NCBI GenBank assembly: GCA_945876305.1
Contig: CAMCOB010000014.1
Span: 1-20,885, forward strand
Direction of reading: 5' to 3'
From: Bifidobacterium breve
GTDB lineage: Bacteria > Actinomycetota > Thermoleophilia > Miltoncostaeales > Miltoncostaeaceae
Length of the DNA: 20,885 nucleotides
The notes below the pieces were generated by a model. It was not told the DNA's origin. It worked only from the letters and a program-made list of their open reading frames with translations, and ran no database searches. Below, piece by piece: positions 13,656 through 20,792 of this stretch. Positions within the stretch are counted from its first letter, which is position 1; every line of letters begins with the position of its first letter. The position numbers were made by a program, and so were the translations under genes.

Positions 13656-13661
13656 TATCAT
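13656..13661 (+). promoter_or_regulatory. Putative -10 of a leaderless transcript for the DUF151 nuclease gene
   Basis: TATCAT, close to TATAAT, is separated from the ATG at 13669 by seven bases (CGCTCCC). There is no ribosome binding site between them. This spacing places the predicted transcription start at the A of the start codon. Confidence 0.45.
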
Positions 13662-13668
13662 CGCTCCC

Positions 13669-14157
13669 ATGCAGGAGATGGCCATCTACGGCGTGAGCTT
13701 CGACATGGTCGGCAAGCAGCCGATCGTGCTGCTCAAGACGGTCGAGGGAAATCGCTTTCTTCCCATCTGGATCGGCCATGCCGAGGCGTCGGCGATCCTG
13801 ATGACGCTGCAGGGCACAGAGTCGCCCCGTCCGATGACGCACGACCTGTTGGTGAACCTCGTGAAAGAGCTTCACGCCGAGGTCGCCCGGGTCACCATCA
13901 GTGAACTTCGTGACGCCACATTTCACGCGATGATCCGCCTGAGCACATCTGGAGAGGATGTCGAGATCGACTGTCGCCCGAGCGATGCGATCGCGGTAGC
14001 AGTGCGCACCGGATCGCCCATCTACGCGGTGGATGCGGTACTCGACGAGAATGCCATTGAGTTTGAGCATGAGCCCGAGGACGACGACGACATGGTCGAG
14101 AAGTTCAAGGAGTTCCTCGACCAGGTGACGCCCGAGGACTTCGCCGAAGGCTCCTAG
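13669..14157 (+). CDS. Bifunctional nuclease family protein (DUF151)
   Basis: A 162-residue protein with the DUF151/BFN domain. Plant and mycobacterial relatives have been reported to have DNase and RNase activity, hence the family name; the cellular role in bacteria is unclear. The matching blocks are VLLKTVEGNRFLPIWIGHAEASAI (about 20-43), RPMTHDLLVNLVKEL and CRPSDAIAVAVRTGSPIYA, the most conserved part. The C-terminus is very acidic (EPEDDDDMVEKFKEFL), as in many relatives. The ATG at 13669 is preceded by a -10-like TATCAT and no ribosome binding site. Its TAG lies in a CTAG shared with the stop of the convergent mutase gene. It stands alone rather than in an operon. Confidence 0.9.
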   Translation: MQEMAIYGVSFDMVGKQPIVLLKTVEGNRFLPIWIGHAEASAILMTLQGTESPRPMTHDLLVNLVKELHAEVARVTISELRDATFHAMIRLSTSGEDVEIDCRPSDAIAVAVRTGSPIYAVDAVLDENAIEFEHEPEDDDDMVEKFKEFLDQVTPEDFAEGS

Positions 14158-14450
14158 GCGCGGCGCACCGTCTCGCGCTTGGTCAGTTCGAGCACGTGTC
14201 CGTAGATCTCGGTGAGCCCCTCTGACGACAGCGGGCCCTTGTTGGCACCCTGCAGGTAGCGGTGCATCCACTCCTCGCGGGAGGGGTCAACGAAATCGAG
14301 CCCGCGGTCCTCTTTGTAGGACCGCAGGCGTGTCACCAGCGCGAGCCGGGAATTAATCGCCTGGATGAGCTTGAGGTCGTTATCGATCACCTGGTCGCGC
14401 ATCTGGCGAAGCAGGTGATCCTCGGTTGTCACAGCGGAGTCGTCGGGCAT
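14154..14450 (-). CDS. Chorismate mutase, AroQ type, single domain
   Basis: A 98-residue all-helical protein matching the AroQ chorismate mutase domain, which converts chorismate to prephenate at the start of phenylalanine and tyrosine synthesis. Compared with the E. coli P-protein domain, the likely active-site residues are Arg18, Arg35, Lys46, Asp55, Arg58 and Glu59 (in LRQMRDQ, INSRLALV, RSYKED and FVDPSREEWM). There is no fused prephenate dehydratase, dehydrogenase or DAHP synthase domain, and no aromatic pathway neighbour. I chose the ATG at 14450 because TAGCGT lies seven bases upstream; an in-frame start at 14477 would add nine residues. It is divergent from tatA and convergent with the DUF151 gene. 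The fold assignment is good, enzymatic activity is inferred. Confidence 0.85.
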   Translation of the reverse strand: MPDDSAVTTEDHLLRQMRDQVIDNDLKLIQAINSRLALVTRLRSYKEDRGLDFVDPSREEWMHRYLQGANKGPLSSEGLTEIYGHVLELTKRETVRRA

Positions 14451-14457
14451 GCCCCCG

Positions 14458-14463
14458 ACGCTA
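14458..14463 (-). promoter_or_regulatory. Putative -10 of a leaderless chorismate mutase transcript
   Basis: TAGCGT on the minus strand lies seven bases before the ATG at 14450. The intervening bases (CGGGGGC) are G-rich but positioned too close to be a normal ribosome binding site. Confidence 0.35.
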
Positions 14464-14504
14464 TCCGACAGACCCACGGGTGGGCCGGATAGCGGCTCGC
14501 GGTC

Positions 14505-14510
14505 TAGCCT
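14505..14510 (+). promoter_or_regulatory. Putative -10 of a leaderless tatA transcript
   Basis: TAGCCT lies six bases before the tatA ATG at 14517. The only purine-rich stretch (GAGG) is one base from the ATG, too close for normal ribosome binding. The 66-base gap between the divergent mutase and tatA genes thus holds two face-to-face candidate promoters. Confidence 0.35.
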
Positions 14511-14516
14511 TGAGGC

Positions 14517-14858
14517 ATGTTTGATCTTTCGCCGATCCAGCTGATCATCGTGCTTGTCATCGCGGTGCTCGTGCTTGGGCCCTCGCGGCTCCCTCAGTTC
14601 AGTCGTGCCGTGGGCAAGGGTTTGCGCGACTTCAAGGGCGCACTCTCAGGCAACTACTTTGACGACGACCCGCCTCCAGTGGCCGCAGAGCAGAAGGCTG
14701 CCACCACGGCGCAGCCGGCCGCAGCAGCCGCTCAGCCGGTGACCACCGCCACGGCCGGCGCTCCCGAGCCCGTCGGTGCGGCCACAGACGTGCTTGAGGG
14801 CATCGTGGTGAGCGGTGACGCACCGCCTCTGGCGCCCCCCACCAGCTCCGACCGGTAG
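14517..14858 (+). CDS. tatA: Sec-independent translocase protein TatA/TatB family
   Basis: TatA oligomerises to form the passage for folded proteins in the twin-arginine export pathway. The 113-residue product has the family layout: a short N-terminal transmembrane helix (IQLIIVLVIAVLVLG, about 7-21), a hinge GPSRLP, and an amphipathic helix (FSRAVGKGLRDFKGALSG, 28-45) including the conserved F-K pair. The tail from about 50 is low-complexity, rich in Ala, Pro and Thr, and probably disordered. A TatA and a TatB call are hard to separate from sequence; with only one such gene beside tatC, a dual-function TatA as in Bacillus is likely. It ends five bases before tatC, forming an operon. Confidence 0.92.
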   Translation: MFDLSPIQLIIVLVIAVLVLGPSRLPQFSRAVGKGLRDFKGALSGNYFDDDPPPVAAEQKAATTAQPAAAAAQPVTTATAGAPEPVGAATDVLEGIVVSGDAPPLAPPTSSDR

Positions 14859-14863
14859 GACAC

Positions 14864-15658
14864 ATGGCGGGCGGATCCGGCTGGCTCGGCCTCAGGCGCA
14901 TCGACCCGGACGACAAGTTGACGGTCGTCGAGCATCTCGGCGAACTCCGGCACCGGCTGTTCATCTCGGCCACCGCACTGGTGCTGGCCTTCGTGGCGTT
15001 GTACTTCTTCAACAGCTGGCTGCTCGACTTGCTGCTCGACCCACTGGCACCCGAGAACCGAAAGCTGCTTGCGCTGTCTCCCACCGAGCCGTTCATGGTC
15101 ATTCTGAAGGTGGTGTTCGGCGGCGCCGTTCTGGTGGCCCTGCCTGTGGTGCTGTACCAGCTCTATGCATTTGTCATCCCGGCGATCGCCGTGCAGACAC
15201 GCAAGCGGATGCTCCTGGTCGTTGCCGGAATATCCACGCTGTTTCTCGGCGGGGTGCTGTTTGCCTACTTCCTCGTGCTACCGGTGGCGCTGCAGTGGCT
15301 GCTGGGCTTCGCGGGCGATGACTTCACCATCGCGCTCCGTGCAGACGAGTACTTCTCGTTTGCGCTCACCATGCTGCTGGCGGGAGGCCTGGTGTTTGAG
15401 GTGCCTATCGCCATGTTGCTCTTCGCGCGGATGGGCCTGGTCACCGCGCAGCAGTACCGCCACCACTGGCGCATCGCACTGGTGGTCATCGCGTTCGTGG
15501 CGGCAATCCTGCCGGGCGGCGACCCGGCCAGCATGTTTTTGCTGATGGTCCCGATGATCGTGCTGTACTCAGTGGGGGTGTGGCTTGCGTCGTCGTTCGG
15601 GCGTCCTGCGCCATGGGCCAACCTCATGGGGAACGACGATCCGACGCCGGCCCCCTAA
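14864..15658 (+). CDS. tatC: Sec-independent translocase protein TatC
   Basis: TatC is the multi-spanning receptor that recognises twin-arginine signal peptides. The 264-residue protein has the N-terminal hallmark VVEHLGELRHRL (21-32), in which the glutamates help contact the RR motif. Six hydrophobic helices follow: ISATALVLAFVALYFF, the stretch GGAVLVALPVVLYQLYAFVIP, LLVVAGISTLFLGGVLFAYFLV, ALTMLLAGGLVFEVPIAMLLF, WRIALVVIAFVAAILPGGDP and MFLLMVPMIVLYSVGVWLA. The first loop carries LSPTEPFMVILKV, a conserved region. The ATG at 14864 follows tatA by five bases. It converges with the ABC ATPase gene, with only six bases between the two stop codons. Confidence 0.96.
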   Translation: MAGGSGWLGLRRIDPDDKLTVVEHLGELRHRLFISATALVLAFVALYFFNSWLLDLLLDPLAPENRKLLALSPTEPFMVILKVVFGGAVLVALPVVLYQLYAFVIPAIAVQTRKRMLLVVAGISTLFLGGVLFAYFLVLPVALQWLLGFAGDDFTIALRADEYFSFALTMLLAGGLVFEVPIAMLLFARMGLVTAQQYRHHWRIALVVIAFVAAILPGGDPASMFLLMVPMIVLYSVGVWLASSFGRPAPWANLMGNDDPTPAP

Positions 15659-15664
15659 CGCTCG

Positions 15665-16591
15665 CTAGCGCTCCTGGTCGTCGCGGAGCGCGTGCCCGGT
15701 GGCCGAGATGAAGAGGTCCTCGAGGGTGGTGCGACGGGTCGTGATGTCGTCGGAGGGCACCCCCACCGCCTCTGCCGCGCGAGCGAGGTGCACGGCGTCG
15801 TCGCCAAATACCACGAGCGACTCGCCCGTGATGACGTGGCGCCCCCCAAGAGCAGCAGCGACGCGCCCGGCATCGGTGGGTGAGATCCGCACTTCGATGG
15901 CCGCCCGGCCCACCTCGGCCTCAACGAGAGCCTCTGGCGAACCCTCGCGGATTACCCGGCCGTGGTCGATGACCACGAGGCGATCACAAAGCCGTTCGGC
16001 CTCGTCCATGTAGTGAGTGGTGATGATTACGGAGGTGCCGGCGGTGCGGAGCGCCCGCAGGCGTTCCCATACGAGGTGCCGTGCCTGGGGGTCGAGCCCG
16101 GTGGTGGGTTCGTCGAGAAGAATCATGTCCGGGTCATTCACCAACGCGCGGGCGATCTGCAGCCGGCGCTGCATTCCACCCGACAGACGGTCAACGGTGT
16201 CGCCCTCGCGCGTCTCCAGTTCAACGAACTCGAGCAGCGCCCGGGAGCGGGGAATGGCGTCGGCGCGCCGGATACCGAAGTACCGGGCGTACACGAGCAT
16301 GTTCTCGAGCACGGTGAGCTCGAGGTCGAGATTGATCTCCTGCGGCACCACGCCGAGGCGTGCTTTGAGCGCCCGGGCGTCGCGGTCGGGGTCCATGCCG
16401 AGCACCGAAAGGTCTCCGGCGTCGCGCGACGACAGACACGCGAGCATGCGCATGGTCGTGGTCTTGCCCGCGCCATTGGGCCCAAGAAAGCCAAAGCACT
16501 CTCCGTGGCGCACCACCAGATCAATGCCATCCACGGCGACGCGGGTGCCGTACGACTTTCGGAGCCCGCGCGCAATGACCGACGCATCCAT
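15665..16591 (-). CDS. ABC transporter ATP-binding protein (DrrA/NodI-like)
   Basis: A 308-residue nucleotide-binding subunit of an ABC-2-type exporter. Motifs are Walker A GPNGAGKT (37-44), Q-loop VVPQE (81-85), signature LSGGMQ (136-141), Walker B MILLDEP (156-162) and the switch histidine in ITTHYMDEAERLCDRL. The C-terminal extension after about 225, ending TTRRTTLEDLFISATGHAL, is characteristic of the DrrA group, which exports drugs, lipids or polysaccharides with a separate permease. I chose the ATG at 16591; the in-frame start at 16693 would overlap the upstream gene by 86 bases. No permease gene is adjacent: the next gene downstream is convergent tatC. The partner must be elsewhere. 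Co-orientation with sugar genes suggests glycan export, which is inference. Confidence 0.9.
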   Translation of the reverse strand: MDASVIARGLRKSYGTRVAVDGIDLVVRHGECFGFLGPNGAGKTTTMRMLACLSSRDAGDLSVLGMDPDRDARALKARLGVVPQEINLDLELTVLENMLVYARYFGIRRADAIPRSRALLEFVELETREGDTVDRLSGGMQRRLQIARALVNDPDMILLDEPTTGLDPQARHLVWERLRALRTAGTSVIITTHYMDEAERLCDRLVVIDHGRVIREGSPEALVEAEVGRAAIEVRISPTDAGRVAAALGGRHVITGESLVVFGDDAVHLARAAEAVGVPSDDITTRRTTLEDLFISATGHALRDDQER

Positions 16592-16607
16592 CACGTCGGG
16601 GTGCTGA

Positions 16608-17549
16608 TCAGGCGCGTGCGCCGGCGCCGGTGCCCGCGGCCCGGAGCGTGCGTGCCAAGCCGTCGGCCAGCCCAATGGTGGGCTCCCATCCAAGGATGGC
16701 CCGCGCCCGCGTGATGTCGGGTTGGCGAATGGCCGGGTCGTCTTGCGGAAGGGCCTCGTACACGACCTCCGACTGCGACCCCATGGCCTCGAGCACGGCT
16801 TCGGCCAGCTGAAGGATTGTGTACTCCTCGGGGTTACCGATGTTCACCGGCTCGTGCTCATCACTGCGGATGAGGCGGATGAGCCCCTCAATGAGGTCGG
16901 TCACGAAGCAGAACGATCTGGTCTGGCTGCCGTCACCAAACACCGTGAGCGGCGCGCCCTCGGATGCCTGGCGGATGAATGTGGGGATTGCCCGCCCGTC
17001 CCGTGGGCGCATGCGTGGCCCGTAGGTGTTGAAGATGCGCACGATGTGCGTGTCCACGCCCTGCTGGCGGTGGTACGCCATTGTGAGGGCCTCGGCGTAG
17101 CGCTTGGCTTCGTCGTACACGCCGCGCGGGCCGATGGGGTTCACGTGCCCCCAGTAGTCCTCGCGCTGGGGGTGCTCCTTGGGATCGCCATAGACCTCGC
17201 TGGTGGATGCCAGCAGAAACCGTGCGCGGTGCCGTTTGGCCAACCCGAGGGCGTTGTGGGTGCCCTGCGAGCCCACCTTCAGCGTTTGCAGCGGCAAACG
17301 CAGATAGTCGATGGGGCTTGCGGGTGAGGCCAGGTGGAACACCTCGTCCACCGTCTCCTCGATGGTGATGTGCTCGGTGACGTCGTGCTGCAGAAACACG
17401 AAGTCATGTGACCGGATGTGCTCGATGTTTTCGAGGGTCCCGGTATCGAGGTTGTCCACGCAGATCACCCGGTGGCCGTCGGCCAAGAGGCGATCACAGA
17501 GGTGGGATCCGAGAAACCCGGCTCCACCGGTAATGACTGAGGTCGGCAT
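16608..17549 (-). CDS. UDP-glucuronate decarboxylase (UDP-xylose synthase)
   Basis: A 313-residue extended short-chain dehydrogenase that oxidises UDP-glucuronate at C4, decarboxylates it and reduces the product to UDP-xylose, with bound NAD. The dinucleotide-binding motif is GGAGFLGSH (8-16). The catalytic residues are in ASTSEVYGDP (114-123) and YDEAK (Tyr145, Lys149). The block FHLASPASPIDYLRLPLQTL (71-90) is characteristic of UDP-xylose synthases rather than GalE or RmlB, as is RIFNTYGPRMRPRDGRAIPTFI. The start ATG at 17549 has TACCCT seven bases upstream. It ends 16 bases before the ABC ATPase gene. A related decarboxylase making another pentose or 4-keto sugar is a minor alternative. 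Confidence 0.9.
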   Translation of the reverse strand: MPTSVITGGAGFLGSHLCDRLLADGHRVICVDNLDTGTLENIEHIRSHDFVFLQHDVTEHITIEETVDEVFHLASPASPIDYLRLPLQTLKVGSQGTHNALGLAKRHRARFLLASTSEVYGDPKEHPQREDYWGHVNPIGPRGVYDEAKRYAEALTMAYHRQQGVDTHIVRIFNTYGPRMRPRDGRAIPTFIRQASEGAPLTVFGDGSQTRSFCFVTDLIEGLIRLIRSDEHEPVNIGNPEEYTILQLAEAVLEAMGSQSEVVYEALPQDDPAIRQPDITRARAILGWEPTIGLADGLARTLRAAGTGAGARA

Positions 17550-17556
17550 GCCGGGG

Positions 17557-17562
17557 AGGGTA
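17557..17562 (-). promoter_or_regulatory. Putative -10 of a leaderless UDP-xylose synthase transcript
   Basis: TACCCT on the minus strand lies seven bases before the ATG at 17549, in the 31-base gap after the thioredoxin-fold gene. No ribosome binding site is present in between. Confidence 0.35.
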
Positions 17563-17580
17563 CCGCACCGTGCTGCGGCC

Positions 17581-18357
17581 CTACTGCACCGACTTGATGG
17601 CAGCGATGACCTGCGACGCGTCTCTCGGCCTCGTCACGACCTTCGACCCCGAGGGTCCGCGTACGACGAATGCGGGCGTCACGGTGATGCCGGCCGCACG
17701 CGCCTCCTGCTTGATGGCGGACAGCTGCGGGTACATGTCAATGCCACCGGCGTCCCTGATGAACTTGGTCACCCGCAGACCACCGATTGCATTGCCGATG
17801 GAGCGCAACACGGCGGGGTTCACCCAGTCGCCACCCGCTCCACGCGCACGGAACAGCGCTGCGGTTACCTCCCACGCCTTGTCCTGCAGGCCGGCGGCGA
17901 TGATCGCCGTGCCGGCCTCGGTGCTGTTCATATCGCGGCTGGTGATGAGCGGACGCAGCGACACCGAGCCGAGGCCCTCGGCGGCCACTCGGCGGAGCAA
18001 CGTCGGCACGATGCGCTGATGGGATTTGCCGCAGGCCGCACTTGACATATCCACGTACTCACGGATGTCCACCGATCCGGCACCCGCCGTAAGGCCACTG
18101 GACGAGACCCCGCCCGGAAGGGCAGGGGCATCCGTGCTGCCGTCCCCACGACCCACGGGCACGGACGAGGCAATCGGCGGAGCAGCGGGGGGCGGCAGGT
18201 CCGGTTTGAGTGCGGTGTTGTCCGCAATGGCACCAGGCGCCAGACAGAGTCCGCCCAGAAGGGCGATGAGCAGGGCACGCGAGAGAGAGGAACGTCGAAG
18301 CACACACGAACTATGACGCACCATCGGGTGACCGGAATGGCAAACGGGTACCACCAC
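17581..18357 (-). CDS. Secreted DsbA-like thioredoxin-fold protein with degraded CxxC
   Basis: A 258-residue protein with an N-terminal export signal: basic RR at 21-22 followed by ALLIALLGGLCLAPGAIA (28-45), with probable cleavage after AIA. A proline- and glycine-rich linker (about 50-95) leads to a DsbA/DSBA-like thioredoxin fold. The usual opening is retained (IREYVDMSSAACGKSHQ, 98-113), but the CxxC position reads Ser106-Ala-Ala-Cys109, so only the second cysteine remains. The cis-proline region ITVTPAFVV (224-232, Pro228) is normal. Such a protein cannot form the intramolecular disulfide and may act as a chaperone, isomerase-like or structural protein. The GTG at 18357 is supported by AAGGA six bases upstream; an ATG at 18324 is also possible. 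It lies between the glycosyltransferase genes and the UDP-xylose synthase gene. Confidence 0.75.
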   Translation of the reverse strand: MVVPVCHSGHPMVRHSSCVLRRSSLSRALLIALLGGLCLAPGAIADNTALKPDLPPPAAPPIASSVPVGRGDGSTDAPALPGGVSSSGLTAGAGSVDIREYVDMSSAACGKSHQRIVPTLLRRVAAEGLGSVSLRPLITSRDMNSTEAGTAIIAAGLQDKAWEVTAALFRARGAGGDWVNPAVLRSIGNAIGGLRVTKFIRDAGGIDMYPQLSAIKQEARAAGITVTPAFVVRGPSGSKVVTRPRDASQVIAAIKSVQ

Positions 18358-18399
18358 ACAATGTCCTTACAGGCGGATTACGGGCCCGTCGGGGGCGGA

Positions 18400-19221
18400 T
18401 CAGGCCCGCGACGCGGTGGCACGGCCCGGTTCGGGCAGCGCTGCCGACGTGCCGCGTCGTGCCTGTCCGAGCACGGCCCAGGAGATACGAACGAAGTGGG
18501 CACTCCCCGCCAGCCCCGCGTGCATCGAGCGGCCGGTGGGCGCGAGCATGCGCACGGGCACCTCTGAAATCCGCACCCCGGCCCGGTGCAGATGAATGAG
18601 CAGGCTGGTTTCGGTGAGTCCCGCCGGAAAGCCCTCGTCGGCCAGATGCTCTGCAACAGTTGGGCTGAGTGCCCGGAAACCCGAGGTGGGGTCGGTCAGC
18701 TCGATGCCCCCAACGGCCGCGGCCATCCAGCGGCAGGCCGCCATGCCCGCCCGCCGCCCGTGCGGGATCCGGTACCCGGCGTCACCTGCAAGAAACCGCG
18801 ATCCAATCACCACGTCGGCTCCGGACATGCCATCGAGCAGGGAATGCAGATCGTCGGGTCGGTGCTGACCGTCACCATCCATCTGGATGATCACGTCGGC
18901 ACCTCCTGCCAGTGCGACGTGGTACCCGGCCCGTAGCGCCCCCGCATACCCCATATGCCCCGGCATGGTGATCACCTCGGCACCGGCGCGAGCCGCCACG
19001 ATGGAGGTGCCATCGCGCGATGCGTCGTCAATCACCACGATGCGCGCCGCGGGCAGCTGCGTGCGGGTCCCGGCAACAACGCCACCGATCGCATGTGCCT
19101 CGTCGCGGGCCGGGATGATGACGGTGATGGAAGGGTCGCGGTCGGCCACGGGGCCACGATACGCGACCGTGTGCGCCGCATCGCCTGAGGTTGCGATGGG
19201 CCGCTGCGCGGGATGGCTCAT
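18400..19221 (-). CDS. Family 2 glycosyltransferase (polyprenol-phosphate sugar synthase type)
   Basis: A 273-residue GT-A fold enzyme like dolichol- or undecaprenyl-phosphate mannose/glucose transferases, which attach a nucleotide sugar to a membrane lipid carrier. Motifs are ITVIIPARDEAHAIGGVV (32-49), IVVIDDASRDGT (61-72), GYAGALRAGY (91-100), the metal-binding MDGDGQHRPDD (114-124) and VVIGSRFL. TDPTSGFRALSP contains the family's SGFRA. There are no C-terminal transmembrane helices of the GtrB kind. The ATG at 19221 overlaps the stop of the GT39-like gene by four bases (ATGA). The lipid-linked sugar it makes could serve the upstream GT39-like enzyme as donor; that link is inferred from adjacency. 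Sugar specificity is not visible. Confidence 0.88.
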   Translation of the reverse strand: MSHPAQRPIATSGDAAHTVAYRGPVADRDPSITVIIPARDEAHAIGGVVAGTRTQLPAARIVVIDDASRDGTSIVAARAGAEVITMPGHMGYAGALRAGYHVALAGGADVIIQMDGDGQHRPDDLHSLLDGMSGADVVIGSRFLAGDAGYRIPHGRRAGMAACRWMAAAVGGIELTDPTSGFRALSPTVAEHLADEGFPAGLTETSLLIHLHRAGVRISEVPVRMLAPTGRSMHAGLAGSAHFVRISWAVLGQARRGTSAALPEPGRATASRA

Positions 19222-20792
19222 TCCGGCCACCTCCACACGGTGGTATCCCCGATGCGCGCCACCGGCACCAGGAGGCCCCACGGCACTTCATCCGTCACGC
19301 GATCACGGAACGCCGCCCAGTTCGTGGGCCATCCGCTGGTGGGTGTCGCCGGCCCGGTCACCACATAGCCGCCGCGGTACGACGAGATGTCGGGCAACGG
19401 GTTCAACCGCCGCGCCGCTCGTCGCTCCGCCGGATTGAGGAATGCCGGGTCAACCGCGCGATCTACCGGCAGCCGGCCCATGGGCAGGAACGCATTCAGC
19501 TTCGCCCACCACACGTAGTTGTCTGACAGGACCGGCCCACGCGGGAGCGGCCGCAGGGCATCGGTCACGGCGCTGACACGGCGCACGTTGGCATCGCGGG
19601 TGCTTGCATCGTTGCGGGGTGCGATGGCGAGCACCGTGACAATGGCCAGCGCGGCAACGATGAGCGGTGACAGCCGGCCGTCCAGCGCGATGGCCACCAC
19701 GAGGGCGGCAGGGATGGTCAACTGGGTGAGAAATCTCGCGGGAGCATCCACGCTGATAATCGATCCGACCTCGAGCACGGCGTACGACCAGGCGAGCCAT
19801 GCGGCGGGTATCACCATGGCCCGTGTCCGGCGCACGATGCCTATCGCCAGCGCAATGAGTACGACGGGTAGGGCCAGCATCACCAGCGAGTGCGGATCAA
19901 ACATCTGGCGTACGAGCAGCTCGGCAAAGGTGGAGGCCTCGCCGAGCCCCGCCACCGGCGACCGCAGGCTGCTGGCCTGCGCGGTGATGGTGATGGGCCA
20001 GAGCGGACGGCCATCAAACGCGAATACGGCCATCTCCACGAGCGGGACCGCGACCAGGCCCCCGATGACCGCTGCCACCCGCTGCCACCCGGGGCGTATC
20101 ACCGGCCATGCGGCCAGCACGACGACGGGAAGCATGAGCAGTGCGGTTTCGCGACACGCCCACCCGGCCCCGAGGAGCACGCCCGAGGCGAGCAGCCACC
20201 GGGTGATGTGGGGCGATCGCCGGGCCCTGAGCGCGGCCCACACGGCCAGTGCAACGAATGCCGGCATCACGGCATCTGGTCGCAGGCGCGTGGCCATGAG
20301 CACTTCGATCGGAGCGACGGCCACGAGCCCCGCCGCAACGAGTGCCGGTCGCCGCCCGGCAAGCTCGCGTGCGATGAGGAATGCGACGACGATTGAGACC
20401 AGGGAGATGACAAAGGGCCAGGCAATGGCGGAGTAGTCGTTGGCACCGACCGCTCGGAAGATGGCTGCGACCGGCCACAGGAACACGCCGCGGGCGCCAA
20501 ACCACTCGGCATCACCGGAGGGCAGGTGACCCGACGCCAGGTTCTGGGCCACCGCGACATACCGGGAGTCGTCGCTGCCAAGGGCGAACGAGGTGCCCCC
20601 GAGGGCCCAGACCCGCATGAGTACGCCCACCAGGAGGATCACCCCGAACACGAGCACCGTGAGGCCCCGCCCGCCCGAGATGGCCGCGCGGAGGCGCTGC
20701 CAGAGGTGCCCGAACAACGGTATGCCCCGGTACGCGGAGATTCTGGTGGGCGCGGGCCGGGCGAGGGGGTCGCGGCGGTCGGGGGTGCTCAT
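19218..20792 (-). CDS. Polytopic membrane glycosyltransferase, GT39/ArnT-like
   Basis: A 524-residue integral membrane protein of the PMT/ArnT (GT-C) superfamily, which transfers sugars from polyprenyl-phosphate carriers outside the membrane. The first membrane helix is LTVLVFGVILLVGVLMRVWAL (44-64), followed by the extracytoplasmic acidic motif SDDSRYVAVAQNLASG (73-88), as in family members. About ten further hydrophobic segments follow, such as WPFVISLVSIVVAFLIARELAG and ALVAAGLVAVAPIEVLMATRL, and a soluble C-terminal part from about 395 (DALRPLPRGPVLSDNYVWW onwards). The ATG at 20792 overlaps the upstream gene's stop by four bases, and its own stop overlaps the GT2 gene. The acceptor (protein, lipid or glycan) is unknown. 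Confidence 0.85.
   Translation of the reverse strand: MSTPDRRDPLARPAPTRISAYRGIPLFGHLWQRLRAAISGGRGLTVLVFGVILLVGVLMRVWALGGTSFALGSDDSRYVAVAQNLASGHLPSGDAEWFGARGVFLWPVAAIFRAVGANDYSAIAWPFVISLVSIVVAFLIARELAGRRPALVAAGLVAVAPIEVLMATRLRPDAVMPAFVALAVWAALRARRSPHITRWLLASGVLLGAGWACRETALLMLPVVVLAAWPVIRPGWQRVAAVIGGLVAVPLVEMAVFAFDGRPLWPITITAQASSLRSPVAGLGEASTFAELLVRQMFDPHSLVMLALPVVLIALAIGIVRRTRAMVIPAAWLAWSYAVLEVGSIISVDAPARFLTQLTIPAALVVAIALDGRLSPLIVAALAIVTVLAIAPRNDASTRDANVRRVSAVTDALRPLPRGPVLSDNYVWWAKLNAFLPMGRLPVDRAVDPAFLNPAERRAARRLNPLPDISSYRGGYVVTGPATPTSGWPTNWAAFRDRVTDEVPWGLLVPVARIGDTTVWRWPE

Noticed and set aside
17139..17151. Second parS site (GGTTCACGTGCCC inside the UDP-xylose synthase gene)
   Set aside because: Only the central TTCACGTG matches; the right half-site is lost. 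A similar half-match at about 9420 inside yidC was rejected for the same reason.
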